Origin: Clostridium_AM sp963780135
GTDB taxonomy: Bacteria; Bacillota; Clostridia; Clostridiales; Clostridiaceae
DNA: 64,000 bases
Direction of reading: 5' to 3'
NCBI GenBank assembly: GCA_963780135.1
Contig: CAWAAR010000001.1
Span: 868,001 to 932,000, forward strand
Shown here: positions 1-8,927 of the stretch, piece after piece
How positions within the stretch are numbered: position 1 is the first letter of the stretch
Layout: every line of letters starts with the position of its first letter
Position numbers and translations under genes: made by a program
The notes under the pieces: generated by a model
The model's database searches: none
Told to the model about the DNA's origin: nothing
Seen by the model: only the letters and a program-made list of their open reading frames with translations

Positions 1-524
1 GTCCAAAGCTTTCCATTAGAAGATTTATCAGTAAAACCTCCCCCATTAACAGCAGCTACAGCTCCGTTTAGTTCTGCTATTTCGCTGGTTTTTTGTCCTA
101 CTTCTTTCAATTTACTAGTAACTCCTATCTTCATTCTTGTAGGATTTTTAACTTCCAGAATATATGCATCAAATTTACTATTATGTATTTCATATCTATC
201 TATTCCACTATCATTGGAATGATTTACATTTACTTTATTTAAATTTTCAGATTCACTACTTGAGACCCCATCGCTGCGGCTATCCTTTAATATTTGGTCT
301 ATTTTATCCTTAGATAGAAATGTTGTAGCAAAATATTGATGAGTAAAAGTAGCCATAGCCGTACCTACAAATTTAGTCTTAACGTTATTAAAAGGTCCAT
401 AGAATATTAAAAGTGGTGTTGTAATAATTGCTACTATTAACTCATAAATTATAAAGCACATGAGCATTTTAAAGGATGATTTCTTCTTTTTTCCTTTTTT
501 TCTTACTTTCCTATTTCGTTCCAT
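1..524 (-). CDS. Phosphodiester glycosidase family protein, C-terminus beyond the window
   Basis: The gene starts at ATG 522-524 behind a GGAGG site and runs off the left edge, so about 174 N-terminal residues are visible. A very basic N-terminus (ERNRKVRKKGKKKK) is followed by one hydrophobic segment at about residues 19-45, which looks like a signal anchor with the rest outside the cell. After a Ser/Asn-rich stretch comes a domain containing AVAAVNGGGFTD, typical of the NAGPA-like phosphodiester glycosidase family (DUF2233). The natural substrate in clostridia is not known to me. It is the first gene after the purine operon terminator, in the same direction, and is probably a separate unit. 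Confidence 0.75.
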   Translation of the reverse strand, partial: MERNRKVRKKGKKKKSSFKMLMCFIIYELIVAIITTPLLIFYGPFNNVKTKFVGTAMATFTHQYFATTFLSKDKIDQILKDSRSDGVSSSESENLNKVNVNHSNDSGIDRYEIHNSKFDAYILEVKNPTRMKIGVTSKLKEVGQKTSEIAELNGAVAAVNGGGFTDKSSNGKLW

Positions 525-785
525 ATTTACCTCCAAACAATTTAAGTATTTGAATTTTCATATCATAGACAAATACATATCACATTTTACTATTAAATCA
601 AAATTATTTCTACCACTTTATTACTATATAATTTAACTTTTTCACTTTGTTTACAGTGTACTGCAAACTGATCAATTAAATTACACAATACTTAAAATGC
701 TAAAATTTAATATATGTTTTTATTCTATTTTCTTTTTTAATTATAACCACACATGTTTTTATTATAAAATATATTTGTGTCTAAA
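525..785. other. A+T-rich intergenic stretch, promoter region of the glycosidase gene
   Basis: There is no open frame and no RNA fold that I can recognise. It presumably holds the promoter of the glycosidase gene on the minus strand, but no clear -35/-10 pair stood out. Confidence 0.4.
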
Positions 786-789
786 GTAT

Positions 790-832
790 AAACAAAAAAA
801 TCAAGGTAAGTTTCATATAGAAACTTACCTTT
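790..832 (-). terminator. Rho-independent terminator of the purine operon
   Basis: In the minus-strand transcript, AAGGTAAGTTTC and GAAACTTACCTT form a stem with a five-base loop, followed by TTGATTTTTTTG. It lies about 75 bases after the purD stop. Confidence 0.85.
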
Positions 833-907
833 AAATTTTAAAATTACCTAAATATAAGCAAGATGCGACACAACTTTTTAGAGGACAGTGGATGTAAACT
901 TTTCTAC

Positions 908-2155
908 TTACTTTGCTCTTCCTATGTCATTTCTATAATACATACCATCAAATTCTATATTGTTTAAATCCTCGTAAGCGCTCTTTATAGCATCATCTAG
1001 TGTATCTCCTAATGATTGAGTACATAAAACTCTTCCACCACTTGTTTTAAGCTTGCTATCTTCATATTTCACCCCAGCAGCAAAAACTCTTTTAGCTTTA
1101 TCTATTCCCTTAATTGCAAAACCAGTTTCATACTTACCAGGATAACCTTTAGAAACAGCCGCTACACAACAAGATGCTCCTTTGTGCCATTTAACATTAA
1201 ACTTTGAAAGCTTTTTATCTAAAGCTGCTTCAATAAGTTCTAATAAATCACTTTCCATTAAGGGTAATACTGCCTGAGTTTCAGGATCTCCTAGTCTTAC
1301 ATTATATTCCAAAAGATAAGGTCCCTTTTTAGTTACCATTATTCCAAAAAATATTATACCTGTGTAATCCAATTTTTCTTGTTGTATACCCTTTAAAGTA
1401 GCTGCCATTATTTCTTTTTCAAAAATTGATGATACTTCCTCTGTACAATATGGATTTGGGCTTATTGCTCCCATACCACCAGTATTAGGCCCTTTTCCAC
1501 CATCATATATTTGTTTGTGATCTTTAGCAGATATAAAAGGAATTATAGTTTCTCCGTCAGTTATAGAAAGTATTGATACTTCAGGTCCTTCTAAAAATTC
1601 TTCTATTACTACCTTTTTACCAGAACCCTCAAAAATATCTTTAACCATAAAATCTTCTATAGTTTTTCCTGCCATTTCATAGTTTTCACAAATAACTACG
1701 CCTTTTCCAGCCGCTAAACCATCTGCTTTTATAACTATTGGATATGAACATCTTTTTAAATACTCAAGAGATTCTTCCCTATTCTCAAAAACTTCATACT
1801 CAGCAGTCTTAACTCCATACTTTTTCATAAACTCTTTTGAGAAAGCTTTACTGCCTTCAAGTTTTGCAGCTTCTTTAGAAGGTCCAAATATTTTTAAGCC
1901 TTCGTTCTTAAATAAATCTACAATACCTTCTGTAAGAGGAACCTCTGGCCCTACTATAGTAACTTCTATATTATTATCCTTAGCAAACTTAGCTAAGTCT
2001 TTAATATCACTTAAGTTTACATTTTCACACTTATGTTCTACCATAGTGCCACCATTACCAGGTGCACAATAAATTTTTTCTACTCTAGGATTTTGAGCAA
2101 TCTTCCATGCAATAGCATGTTCACGACCACCTGAACCAACTAATAATATATTCAA
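908..2155 (-). CDS. purD: Phosphoribosylamine-glycine ligase
   Basis: PurD joins glycine to phosphoribosylamine using ATP, step 2 of IMP synthesis, in the cytosol. The 415-residue length is normal. An N-terminal Rossmann-like domain begins NILLVGSGGREHA. The ATP-grasp domain carries KADGLAAGKGVVI (about residues 143-155) and the signature EYNVRLGDPETQ (about 283-294). The start is TTG, set by the GGAGGGA site just upstream; no closer ATG keeps the conserved N-terminus. It is the last gene of the operon, 66 bases after purH, and is followed by the operon terminator. Confidence 0.95.
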   Translation of the reverse strand: MNILLVGSGGREHAIAWKIAQNPRVEKIYCAPGNGGTMVEHKCENVNLSDIKDLAKFAKDNNIEVTIVGPEVPLTEGIVDLFKNEGLKIFGPSKEAAKLEGSKAFSKEFMKKYGVKTAEYEVFENREESLEYLKRCSYPIVIKADGLAAGKGVVICENYEMAGKTIEDFMVKDIFEGSGKKVVIEEFLEGPEVSILSITDGETIIPFISAKDHKQIYDGGKGPNTGGMGAISPNPYCTEEVSSIFEKEIMAATLKGIQQEKLDYTGIIFFGIMVTKKGPYLLEYNVRLGDPETQAVLPLMESDLLELIEAALDKKLSKFNVKWHKGASCCVAAVSKGYPGKYETGFAIKGIDKAKRVFAAGVKYEDSKLKTSGGRVLCTQSLGDTLDDAIKSAYEDLNNIEFDGMYYRNDIGRAK

Positions 2156-2221
2156 AATTTATCCCTCCAATAATTCACTACATAATTTAGTACTACTTAA
2201 ACTTTCGCAAAACAGCCTTAA

Positions 2222-3721
2222 TTAATGTTTAAAATGTCTTATTCCTGTAAATACCATAGATATGCCATTTTTATTACATCCATCAATAGATTCCTGATCC
2301 TTCATAGAACCACCTGGTTGGATTATAGCTTTTATTCCACGCTTTGCAGCTTCCTCAACTATATCTCCAAACGGGAAGAATGCGTCTGATGCAAGTATTA
2401 CTCCATCCCCTGCTCTATTTAAGGCATCACAAGCTGGCCATATTCTATTAACCTGTCCTCCGCCTATGCCTTTTGCCATTCCATCTTTAACTACCACTAT
2501 GGCATTTGATTTAACATATTTACATACTTTCATTCCAAATATTAAATCCTGCATTTCTTTTTCAGTTGGAGTCTTTTCTGTTACTACCTTTACTTCATTT
2601 ACTAATTTATCATCAGATGATTGAACTAAAATTCCTCCATCTACCTTTGCAAATTCAACTTTACTTTGAGGTTTTACATCACACTTTATAACTCTTAAAT
2701 TTTTCTTGCTTTTTAAAACTTCTAGGGCATCACAATCAAAGTCAGGAGCTATAACTATTTCAAGAAATATTTTAACAAGTTCTTCTGCAGTTTTCTTATC
2801 TACAGCTCTATTAAATGCTACAATCCCTCCAAATATTGAAGTCTTATCACATTCAAACGTTTTTAAATAAGTGTTATATACATTATCTCCTATAGCTGCT
2901 CCACATGGAGTATTATGTTTTACTGCGCAACATGCTATTTCCTCAAGCTCATTTACTACCTTCCATGCTGTATCCATATCTTTTATATTATTATAAGATA
3001 ATTCTTTACCATTTAACTGAACAAAATCTTTCATAGAACCTTTTTCTACAGTAGAAGTGTAATATGCTGCACTTTGATGTGGATTTTCTCCGTATCTTAA
3101 ACCCATAGACTTTTTATAAGATATTGTTAAATATTCTGGATACTCTTCTTCTAATAAGAAGCCGCTTATTGCAGCATCATAAGCCGAAGTGAGATTAAAT
3201 ACTTTTCCTGCTAACATTTTTCTTGTATTAAAATTTACATCTCCACTTTCTTTTATCTGTGTCATTACTTCACTGTAATCATTTGTATCTGTTAAAACTA
3301 TAACATCTTGAAAGTTCTTTGCAGCAGATCTTATCATAGTAGGTCCACCAATATCTATAAATTCAACTTTTTCTTGGAAATCTAAATCTGCATTTACTTT
3401 TTCAAAGAAAGGATATAAATTAACTACAACCATATCTATTGGCTTTATATTTTTTCTTTCTATAGTTTCCATGTGTTTTTCATTACCTCTTATAGCAAGA
3501 ATTCCTCCATGGATAACAGGGTGTAATGTTTTTACTCTACCATCTAATATTTCTTCAAAACCTGTTACATCTGAAACTTCTGTGACAGGTATGTTATTTT
3601 CCTTTAAATGCTTATATGTACCACCAGTAGAAAGTATTTCAACTTTCATATCTATTAAGAATTTTGCTAGATCTAATATACCATCTTTATTAAAAACACT
3701 TATTAAAGCACGTTTTAACAT
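2222..3721 (-). CDS. purH: Bifunctional AICAR transformylase / IMP cyclohydrolase
   Basis: PurH does the last two steps of IMP synthesis: formylation of AICAR and ring closure. The protein has 499 residues, the usual length. The N-terminal MGS-like cyclohydrolase domain has ILDGRVKTLHPVIHGG (about residues 58-73). The transformylase domain has LRYGENPHQ and the catalytic VKHNTPCG motif (about 267-274). An upstream in-frame ATG at 3736 lies inside the GGAGG ribosome binding site, so the start is taken as ATG 3721, giving MLKRALISVF. It sits 18 bases after purN in the purine operon. Confidence 0.95.
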   Translation of the reverse strand: MLKRALISVFNKDGILDLAKFLIDMKVEILSTGGTYKHLKENNIPVTEVSDVTGFEEILDGRVKTLHPVIHGGILAIRGNEKHMETIERKNIKPIDMVVVNLYPFFEKVNADLDFQEKVEFIDIGGPTMIRSAAKNFQDVIVLTDTNDYSEVMTQIKESGDVNFNTRKMLAGKVFNLTSAYDAAISGFLLEEEYPEYLTISYKKSMGLRYGENPHQSAAYYTSTVEKGSMKDFVQLNGKELSYNNIKDMDTAWKVVNELEEIACCAVKHNTPCGAAIGDNVYNTYLKTFECDKTSIFGGIVAFNRAVDKKTAEELVKIFLEIVIAPDFDCDALEVLKSKKNLRVIKCDVKPQSKVEFAKVDGGILVQSSDDKLVNEVKVVTEKTPTEKEMQDLIFGMKVCKYVKSNAIVVVKDGMAKGIGGGQVNRIWPACDALNRAGDGVILASDAFFPFGDIVEEAAKRGIKAIIQPGGSMKDQESIDGCNKNGISMVFTGIRHFKH

Positions 3722-3739
3722 TTTATACGCCTCCATATT

Positions 3740-4357
3740 TTAACTATTCTTTATGATAACTTTTCTTCCATCTACCCTAACTTTACCTTCTGAGATAAGC
3801 TTTATAGCTTCTGGCAATGCACTATGCTCTTCTTCCAATACTCTTTTTTGTAAACTTTCTGCACTATCTTCTCCATATACAGGTACAGTTTTTTGCAAAA
3901 TTATTGGACCACTATCTGTTCCACTATCTACAAAGTGTACAGTACATCCTGATACTTTCACTCCATGATCTACTGCAGACTGATGCACCTTTAATCCATA
4001 CATTCCATCCCCACAAAAACATGGTATTAAAGAGGGATGTATATTTATTATTCTATTTTGAAACTTTTCTATAAGTTCACCTTTAAGGATAGAAAGCCAT
4101 CCAGCGCAAACTATTAAATCTACTTTTCCATAAAGCAAATCAAGTATTTCCTTAGAAATATTATCCTTATATATTTTTCTTTCAAATACATAAGTATTTA
4201 TATTGTTACTTTTAGCTCTTTCTAATGCATATATATCTTTTCTATCACTTATAACTGCTTCAATGCTACAATCTTTTAAGTATCCACTATTTACAGCATC
4301 TATAATAGCTTGAAGATCAGTACCTCCACCTGATGCAAGTACTCCTATTTTAAACAT
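3740..4357 (-). CDS. purN: Phosphoribosylglycinamide formyltransferase
   Basis: PurN is the folate-dependent GAR transformylase, step 3 of purine synthesis. The 205-residue protein begins MFKIGVLASGGGTDLQAI and carries the catalytic NIHPSLIP segment (Asn and His) and the DSGTDSGPII loop with the conserved Asp. These are the marks of a 10-formyl-THF enzyme rather than the formate-using PurT. Its start overlaps the end of purM by 13 bases, which suggests translational coupling. Confidence 0.95.
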   Translation of the reverse strand: MFKIGVLASGGGTDLQAIIDAVNSGYLKDCSIEAVISDRKDIYALERAKSNNINTYVFERKIYKDNISKEILDLLYGKVDLIVCAGWLSILKGELIEKFQNRIINIHPSLIPCFCGDGMYGLKVHQSAVDHGVKVSGCTVHFVDSGTDSGPIILQKTVPVYGEDSAESLQKRVLEEEHSALPEAIKLISEGKVRVDGRKVIIKNS

Positions 4358-5340
4358 ACTTCCTTATCTCCCTTTTTAACAAATCCAATTTTGTATGCTT
4401 TTTCGCCCATTCCATCTAATTCTTTAATGATTTCTTCTACCTTTTCATTTTTAACACATAAAACAAAACCAATTCCCATATTATAAGTATTGAACATATG
4501 ATCTTCATCTACTCCAAGACTTATTATATGCTTAAATATTTCAGGTACATCAAAACTGTTTTTATCTATAACTGCTGTAAAATCCTCTTTGAACATTCTT
4601 GGTATGTTTTCATAAAAACCACCACCTGTAATATGTGCCATTCCACTTATATCAAACTTTTCCATAAGCTTTAATATAGGTTTAACATATATTTTAGTAG
4701 GTGTTAGAAGAACATCTCCTATTTTTTGTCCATTAAAATCTTCATTATATTCCTTTATAAGTTTTCTTATTAATGAATACCCATTACTGTGAGGTCCACT
4801 AGATGCTATACCTATTAAAGCATCTCCATCTTCTATTTTACTTCCATCTATTATGTTATCTTTTTCCACTAAACCCACTGCAAATCCTGCCATATCATAT
4901 TCTCCATCTGGATAAAAACCTGGCATTTCTGCAGTTTCTCCGCCTATTAGAGCACAGCCAGCTTGAATACATCCATCAGATATACCTTTAACTAAATCCG
5001 CAGCCACATTTGCCTCTAATTTTCCACATGCAATATAGTCAAGAAAAAATACAGGTTTTGCTCCATGACATAATATGTCATTTACACACATAGCTACACA
5101 ATCTATTCCCACAGTGTCATATTTCTTACTTTTAAAAGCTAATTCAAGTTTTGTTCCAACACCATCTGTTCCAGAAACCAAAACCGGATTTTTATAATTG
5201 CCCATTTCAAACATACCAGCAAAACTTCCAAGATTATTTAATACACCAGGTATAAAGGTTTTTGCTGCATGATCCTTAATAAGTTTAACTGATTGATATC
5301 CTTCTTCTATATTAACGCCTGAATCTTTATATGTTATCAT
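4345..5340 (-). CDS. purM: Phosphoribosylformylglycinamidine cyclo-ligase
   Basis: PurM closes the imidazole ring to give AIR using ATP. The 331-residue protein shows the AIR synthetase motifs VGTKLELAF, GGETAEMPGFYPDGEYDMAG and HITGGGFYENIPRM. It starts at ATG 5340 after a GAGGGGTG site. Between it and purF lies a 98-base palindrome (5378-5475) that would form a large hairpin in the operon mRNA. It overlaps purN at its 3' end. The FGAM synthase gene purL, needed just before this step, is not in the window. Confidence 0.95.
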   Translation of the reverse strand: MITYKDSGVNIEEGYQSVKLIKDHAAKTFIPGVLNNLGSFAGMFEMGNYKNPVLVSGTDGVGTKLELAFKSKKYDTVGIDCVAMCVNDILCHGAKPVFFLDYIACGKLEANVAADLVKGISDGCIQAGCALIGGETAEMPGFYPDGEYDMAGFAVGLVEKDNIIDGSKIEDGDALIGIASSGPHSNGYSLIRKLIKEYNEDFNGQKIGDVLLTPTKIYVKPILKLMEKFDISGMAHITGGGFYENIPRMFKEDFTAVIDKNSFDVPEIFKHIISLGVDEDHMFNTYNMGIGFVLCVKNEKVEEIIKELDGMGEKAYKIGFVKKGDKEVCLK

Positions 5341-5377
5341 AATTTACACCCCTCAAAACTTTATTTAATCCAAGAAT

Positions 5378-5475
5378 GGGGCTGTCGCATTAAGAATAAA
5401 TACTACAATATATTGTGCTAATTTTAAATTTGCAAATCAATATATTGTATATAAATTTCTTAGTGCGACAGCCCC
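5378..5475. repeat. 98-bp interrupted palindrome with GGGGCTGTCGCA ends
   Basis: The left arm begins GGGGCTGTCGCATTAAGAA and the right arm, read in reverse, GGGGCTGTCGCACTAAGAA. A second inner pair, CTACAATATATTG and CAATATATTGTAT, extends the fold. It lies between purF and purM. It looks like a MITE-like element or an insertion sequence remnant; no flanking target duplication is obvious. Confidence 0.6.
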
Positions 5476-5481
5476 CCTTCT

Positions 5482-6921
5482 TTATTCTAAGTGATTTTTA
5501 GGTTTTTCCATTGGAGCTGATACAGGATAAACTCCACTAAAGCATCCAAGACAAAACTTCTTTTCTTCTCCAAGTGATTTTAAAAGTCCTTCCATACTTA
5601 TATAGCCTAAGCTATCAGCACCTATTTCTTGTCTTATTTCTTCTACAGTAGCATGAGCACCTATAAGTTCGCTCCTGTATGGAGTATCTATACCAAAATA
5701 ACAAGGATATTTTACTATAGGTGATGAAACTCTAAAATGTATTTCTTTTGCTCCAGCCTTTTTTAAAGATTCTACAAGTCTTCTACTAGTAGTACCTCTT
5801 ACTATAGAATCATCTATCATTACTACTCTCTTGCCTTCTACATTTACTTTCAAAGGATTAAGCTTTACCGAAACTGCTCTTTCCCTCATTTCTTGTGAAG
5901 GTGTTATAAATGTTCTTCCTACATATTTGTTTTTTATAAATCCTATACCATAAGGTATTCCAGATGCAGCTGCATATCCTACTGCTGCTGCAATTCCAGA
6001 GTCTGGAACTCCTATAACAACATCTGCATCTACAGGACTTTCTTCAAATAATTTCTTTCCTGCTCTTAATCTTGATTCATAAACATTAATACCATCTATA
6101 GTACTATCTGGTCTTGCAAAATAAATATATTCAAAAGAACAAGTTTCACATTTTATTTTTTCTGTGAAATTTATACTTCTTATACCTTCTTTATCTATAA
6201 TTACAATTTCACCTGGTTCTACATCTCTTACAAATTCAGCTCCTACAGCATCAAGAGCACAACTTTCTGAAGATAATATATAGCTTTCATTTACTTTTCC
6301 TATACAAAGAGGTCTTATACCATTAGGATCTCGTACACCTATAAGTTTATCTTGAGTAAGAAGCACAATAGCATAAGAACCTTTTACCGCTTGTATTGCA
6401 TCTACTACAGCTTTTTCTATACCCTTTTTAGCACCTCTTGCAATAAGATTTAAAATTACTTCTGAATCAATAGATGTCTGAAATACACATCCACCATCTT
6501 CTAAGAGTTCTCTTATTACATCTGCATTTACTAAGTTACCATTGTGTGCAATGGAAATAGAACCAAGTTTATATTTTCCAAGCAAAGGTTGGGCATTATT
6601 AGCATTACTAGATCCTGTAGTAGAATATCTTACATGTCCTATAGCACATATTCCATTTAAATCTTTTATTATTTTTTCATTAAATACATCTGATACAAGG
6701 CCCATATCTTTATAACACTTTAATTCTTCTCCATCAGCTACAACTATACCTGCACTTTCCTGACCTCTATGTTGAAGAGCATATAACCCATAATATGTTA
6801 TAGATGCTACGTCTAAATTATCAGGTGAAAAAATACCAAAAACACCACATTCATCTTTAAATTTATCCTCTTCCATGTCTAATGATATCTGCGTATTTAA
6901 CTCTTTATTTAAGTTGCACAT
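5482..6921 (-). CDS. purF: Amidophosphoribosyltransferase
   Basis: PurF makes phosphoribosylamine from PRPP and glutamine, the committing step of purine synthesis. It is the Bacillus type: a propeptide of about 24 residues precedes the catalytic Cys in CGVFGIF, which would be freed by self-cleavage. Cysteines in KCETCSF and FCLGCFSG are the expected 4Fe-4S ligands. The PRPP motif is VMIDDSIVRGTTSRR. The start was placed at ATG 6921 (MCNLNKE), which has AAAGGAAAGGG at good spacing. In-frame ATGs at 6939 and 6948 lie before or inside that site. Confidence 0.92.
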   Translation of the reverse strand: MCNLNKELNTQISLDMEEDKFKDECGVFGIFSPDNLDVASITYYGLYALQHRGQESAGIVVADGEELKCYKDMGLVSDVFNEKIIKDLNGICAIGHVRYSTTGSSNANNAQPLLGKYKLGSISIAHNGNLVNADVIRELLEDGGCVFQTSIDSEVILNLIARGAKKGIEKAVVDAIQAVKGSYAIVLLTQDKLIGVRDPNGIRPLCIGKVNESYILSSESCALDAVGAEFVRDVEPGEIVIIDKEGIRSINFTEKIKCETCSFEYIYFARPDSTIDGINVYESRLRAGKKLFEESPVDADVVIGVPDSGIAAAVGYAAASGIPYGIGFIKNKYVGRTFITPSQEMRERAVSVKLNPLKVNVEGKRVVMIDDSIVRGTTSRRLVESLKKAGAKEIHFRVSSPIVKYPCYFGIDTPYRSELIGAHATVEEIRQEIGADSLGYISMEGLLKSLGEEKKFCLGCFSGVYPVSAPMEKPKNHLE

Positions 6922-6955
6922 AATACCCTTTCCTTTCATAATTATCAATTAATTT

Positions 6956-7663
6956 TTACTTTCCACTTATTCTATTTAATATTTCAATATAAGCTTCTTT
7001 TACATTACCAAGATCTCTTCTAAATCTATCTTTATCTAGCTTTTCATTAGTTGTTGCATCCCAAAATCTACATGTATCTGGTGATATTTCATCTGCTAAA
7101 ATTATTTCTCCATTAAATCTTCCAAATTCTAGTTTGAAATCTATTAATTTTATATTTTGTTTTAAGAAGAATTCCTTTAAAACTTCATTAACCTTTGATG
7201 CCATAGCATATATAACTTTTAATTCATCAAAATTAGTAATCCCCATAGCAACTGCGTGGTAATCATTAATAAGAGGATCTCCTAAATCATCATTTTTATA
7301 GCTTAATTCTAAAACTGTAGTTTTAAGTTCAAAGCCTTCTTGCAAACCATATCTTTTAGCCATACTTCCAGCTGCTACATTTCTAACTATAACTTCAAGA
7401 GGAACTATTTCTACCTTTTTACAAAGTTGTTCTCTTTCAGTTAATTTCTTTTCAAAATGAGTTTTCACTCCACTTTTTTCTAAAAGTTCAAATAACGCTG
7501 AAGTAATTGCATTATTCATAACTCCCTTATCTTCTATTTGACCCTTTTTTTCACCATTAAAAGCTGTAGCATCATCTTTATAATAAACAACTACTTTATC
7601 CTTATCATCTGTAGCATATACCTTTTTAGCTTTTCCTTCATATAACATTTCTCTTTTTTCCAT
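6956..7663 (-). CDS. purC: Phosphoribosylaminoimidazole-succinocarboxamide synthase
   Basis: PurC condenses CAIR with aspartate. The 235-residue protein has LYEGKAKKVY at the N-terminus, VPLEVIVRNVAAGSMAKRYG, LIDFKLEFGR and DEISPDTCRFWD, all typical of SAICAR synthetase. The start at ATG 7663 is set by an AAGGAGTGG site that lies in the last codons of purE. The next upstream ATG, at 7687, precedes that site. One base separates the purE stop from this start, so the two genes are probably coupled; the purE frameshift could matter for purC translation. Confidence 0.94.
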   Translation of the reverse strand: MEKREMLYEGKAKKVYATDDKDKVVVYYKDDATAFNGEKKGQIEDKGVMNNAITSALFELLEKSGVKTHFEKKLTEREQLCKKVEIVPLEVIVRNVAAGSMAKRYGLQEGFELKTTVLELSYKNDDLGDPLINDYHAVAMGITNFDELKVIYAMASKVNEVLKEFFLKQNIKLIDFKLEFGRFNGEIILADEISPDTCRFWDATTNEKLDKDRFRRDLGNVKEAYIEILNRISGK

Positions 7664-7664
7664 T

Positions 7665-8145
7665 TTATAATTCCACTCCTTCTTCATTATCTTTTATGAA
7701 TTTTTCTTTCATGTCTTTTCTATATTTTTTAAGATTTTCTTTAATTTCTGGATACTTTAATGATAGCATTTGAACTGCAAGCATTCCAGCATTATAACTA
7801 TTATTAATACCCACTGTAGCAACTGGAATTGATTTTGGCATTTGAACTATAGCTAAAAGTGAATCCATCCCGCCTATTGCTGCATTAATAGGAACTCCTA
7901 CTAACAGGAAGAATTGTATGCGATGCTATAACTCCTGGTAGATGAGCAGCAAGACCTGCTCCTGCTATTATGCATTCATAACCTTCATTCTCTATATTTT
8001 CAATTGTTTCCATAAGTTTTTCTGGAACTCTATGTGCTGATAGTATAAAAGCTTTATACTGAATTCCAAATTCTTTTAATGCATTAGCTGCCCCTTTCAT
8101 TTTTTCTGTATCAGATTTACTTCCAAAAATAATAGCAACTTTCAT
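7665..8145 (-). pseudogene. purE: 5-(carboxyamino)imidazole ribonucleotide mutase, frameshifted
   Basis: PurE converts N5-CAIR to CAIR. The N-terminal half (MKVAIIFGSKSDTEKM, SAHRVPEKL, GAGLAAHLPGVIASHTILPV) reads normally from ATG 8145. It then shifts frame at about 7900-7905 and stops at 7885. The C-terminal half (MDSLLAIVQMPKSIPVATVG) continues in another frame to 7665. The DNA reads GTTAGTAGGAGTTCC where GTT ATA GGA GTT CC would give the expected PVIGVP, so one extra base (about 7901) explains the break. This is either a real null allele or a sequence error. The partner purK is not in the window. Confidence 0.88.
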
Positions 8146-8181
8146 TAAAGTTCCTCCTCAATATTTTTTTATATGTAATAA

Positions 8182-8235
8182 ATAATAAAACAAAAGTTCC
8201 ACTACCAATTCATAGGGAATCTGGCAGTGGAACTT
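8182..8235 (-). terminator. Attenuator hairpin of the purE riboswitch
   Basis: In the minus-strand leader, AAGTTCCACTGCC pairs with GGTAGTGGAACTT, followed by TTGTTTTATTATT. The upstream GUGG and GGAAC segments just after the aptamer can pair with GUUCCAC of this stem, so an antiterminator that competes with P1 and the terminator is plausible. Confidence 0.85.
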
Positions 8236-8283
8236 AAAAACACTTTTAATAAATAAAAGTTTAAAATATCTGTTCCTCAGATC

Positions 8284-8354
8284 CACCCATAGAAAGGAAA
8301 TTAATGGTTTCCTCGTAGAGACTCCTAAACCTTATTATCAGGATTATATGGATG
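8284..8354 (-). promoter_or_regulatory. Guanine (purine) riboswitch aptamer upstream of purE
   Basis: The minus-strand RNA has the purine aptamer landmarks. P1 pairs CAUCCAU with AUGGGUG around UAUAAUCC, followed by GGAGUCUCUAC, two hairpins and CUAUGG. The base before UAUGG is C (position 74 in xpt numbering), which specifies guanine or hypoxanthine rather than adenine. Purine binding should stabilise P1 and favour the downstream terminator, shutting the operon off. Confidence 0.93.
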
Positions 8355-8375
8355 ACTTATTCGTCTTATGTAACT

Positions 8376-8404
8376 ATGGTAGCACAATATTTTTTAAAAA
8401 TCAA
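8376..8404 (-). promoter_or_regulatory. Sigma-A promoter of the purine operon
   Basis: Read on the minus strand: TTGATT (8404-8399), 17-base spacer, TACCAT (8381-8376). The inferred start, near 8368, lies just upstream of the aptamer. Confidence 0.7.
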
Positions 8405-8470
8405 TATGTTTTACTGATTTTTAATAATATTATTCGTATTTTGATAGCACCTTATATGTATTATATTATT

Positions 8471-8496
8471 TATAGTTCGTTCCATTCCGAACTATA
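8471..8496. promoter_or_regulatory. PurBox-like dyad upstream of the purE promoter
   Basis: TATAGTTCG-N8-CGAACTATA is a perfect inverted repeat with 9-bp arms. The CGAAC core matches the centre of the PurR PurBox known from Bacillus. The dyad centre lies 79.5 bp upstream of the -35 box. The same TTCG-N8-CGAA core lies at the identical distance upstream of the purine permease promoter. Confidence 0.6.
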
Positions 8497-8532
8497 GATT
8501 ATATTATGATATTTGATTTTTGAATATTAAAT

Positions 8533-8562
8533 TTAGCAATAGAATTATAATTTTGTTATAAT
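8533..8562 (+). promoter_or_regulatory. Probable promoter of the 8601-9517 gene pair
   Basis: TTAGCA (8533-8538), 18-base spacer, TATAAT (8557-8562) preceded by TGT, giving an extended -10. Confidence 0.5.
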
Positions 8563-8600
8563 ATAACTACAAAAATAAAATTAAAGAAAGGTATGGTAAA

Positions 8601-8927
8601 ATGATTGGCTTACTTTTTATAGCTTTTATAATGATATTAACTGTTGCAGTATGTAAAAATAACTTTAAAAAAAGGACAGAAGAATTAACGAGCAATTTAA
8701 AAAGCTTTAATGAAGATATAAAGAAAGTTTTCTATTCTATTCCTGAAGTTCATCAAGAAAAACTTTTAAATTTGCTAAATAAAGAAAATCAGGCAAATTT
8801 AAAGAACGTTTTAAGTAACAATTTCATTTATGGTTCTAATGCTTGGTCTATTCAACAGCAAATTTTAAAACAACAAGAACTTGTTATGGAGATAAATAAT
8901 TTAAAAAGAAAGGATTTATTTATATGA
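8601..8927 (+). CDS. Small membrane-anchored protein of unknown function
   Basis: The 108-residue protein starts at ATG 8601 behind GAAAGGTATGG. An N-terminal hydrophobic segment (about residues 2-19) is followed by a charged, probably helical region (KKRTEELTSNLKSFNEDIKK) and a Gln-rich tail (SIQQQILKQQELV). It shows no family that I recognise. Its stop overlaps the start of the SGNH hydrolase gene by four bases, so the two are translationally coupled. It may be a membrane adaptor for that enzyme, but this is only inferred from position. Confidence 0.7.
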   Translation: MIGLLFIAFIMILTVAVCKNNFKKRTEELTSNLKSFNEDIKKVFYSIPEVHQEKLLNLLNKENQANLKNVLSNNFIYGSNAWSIQQQILKQQELVMEINNLKRKDLFI

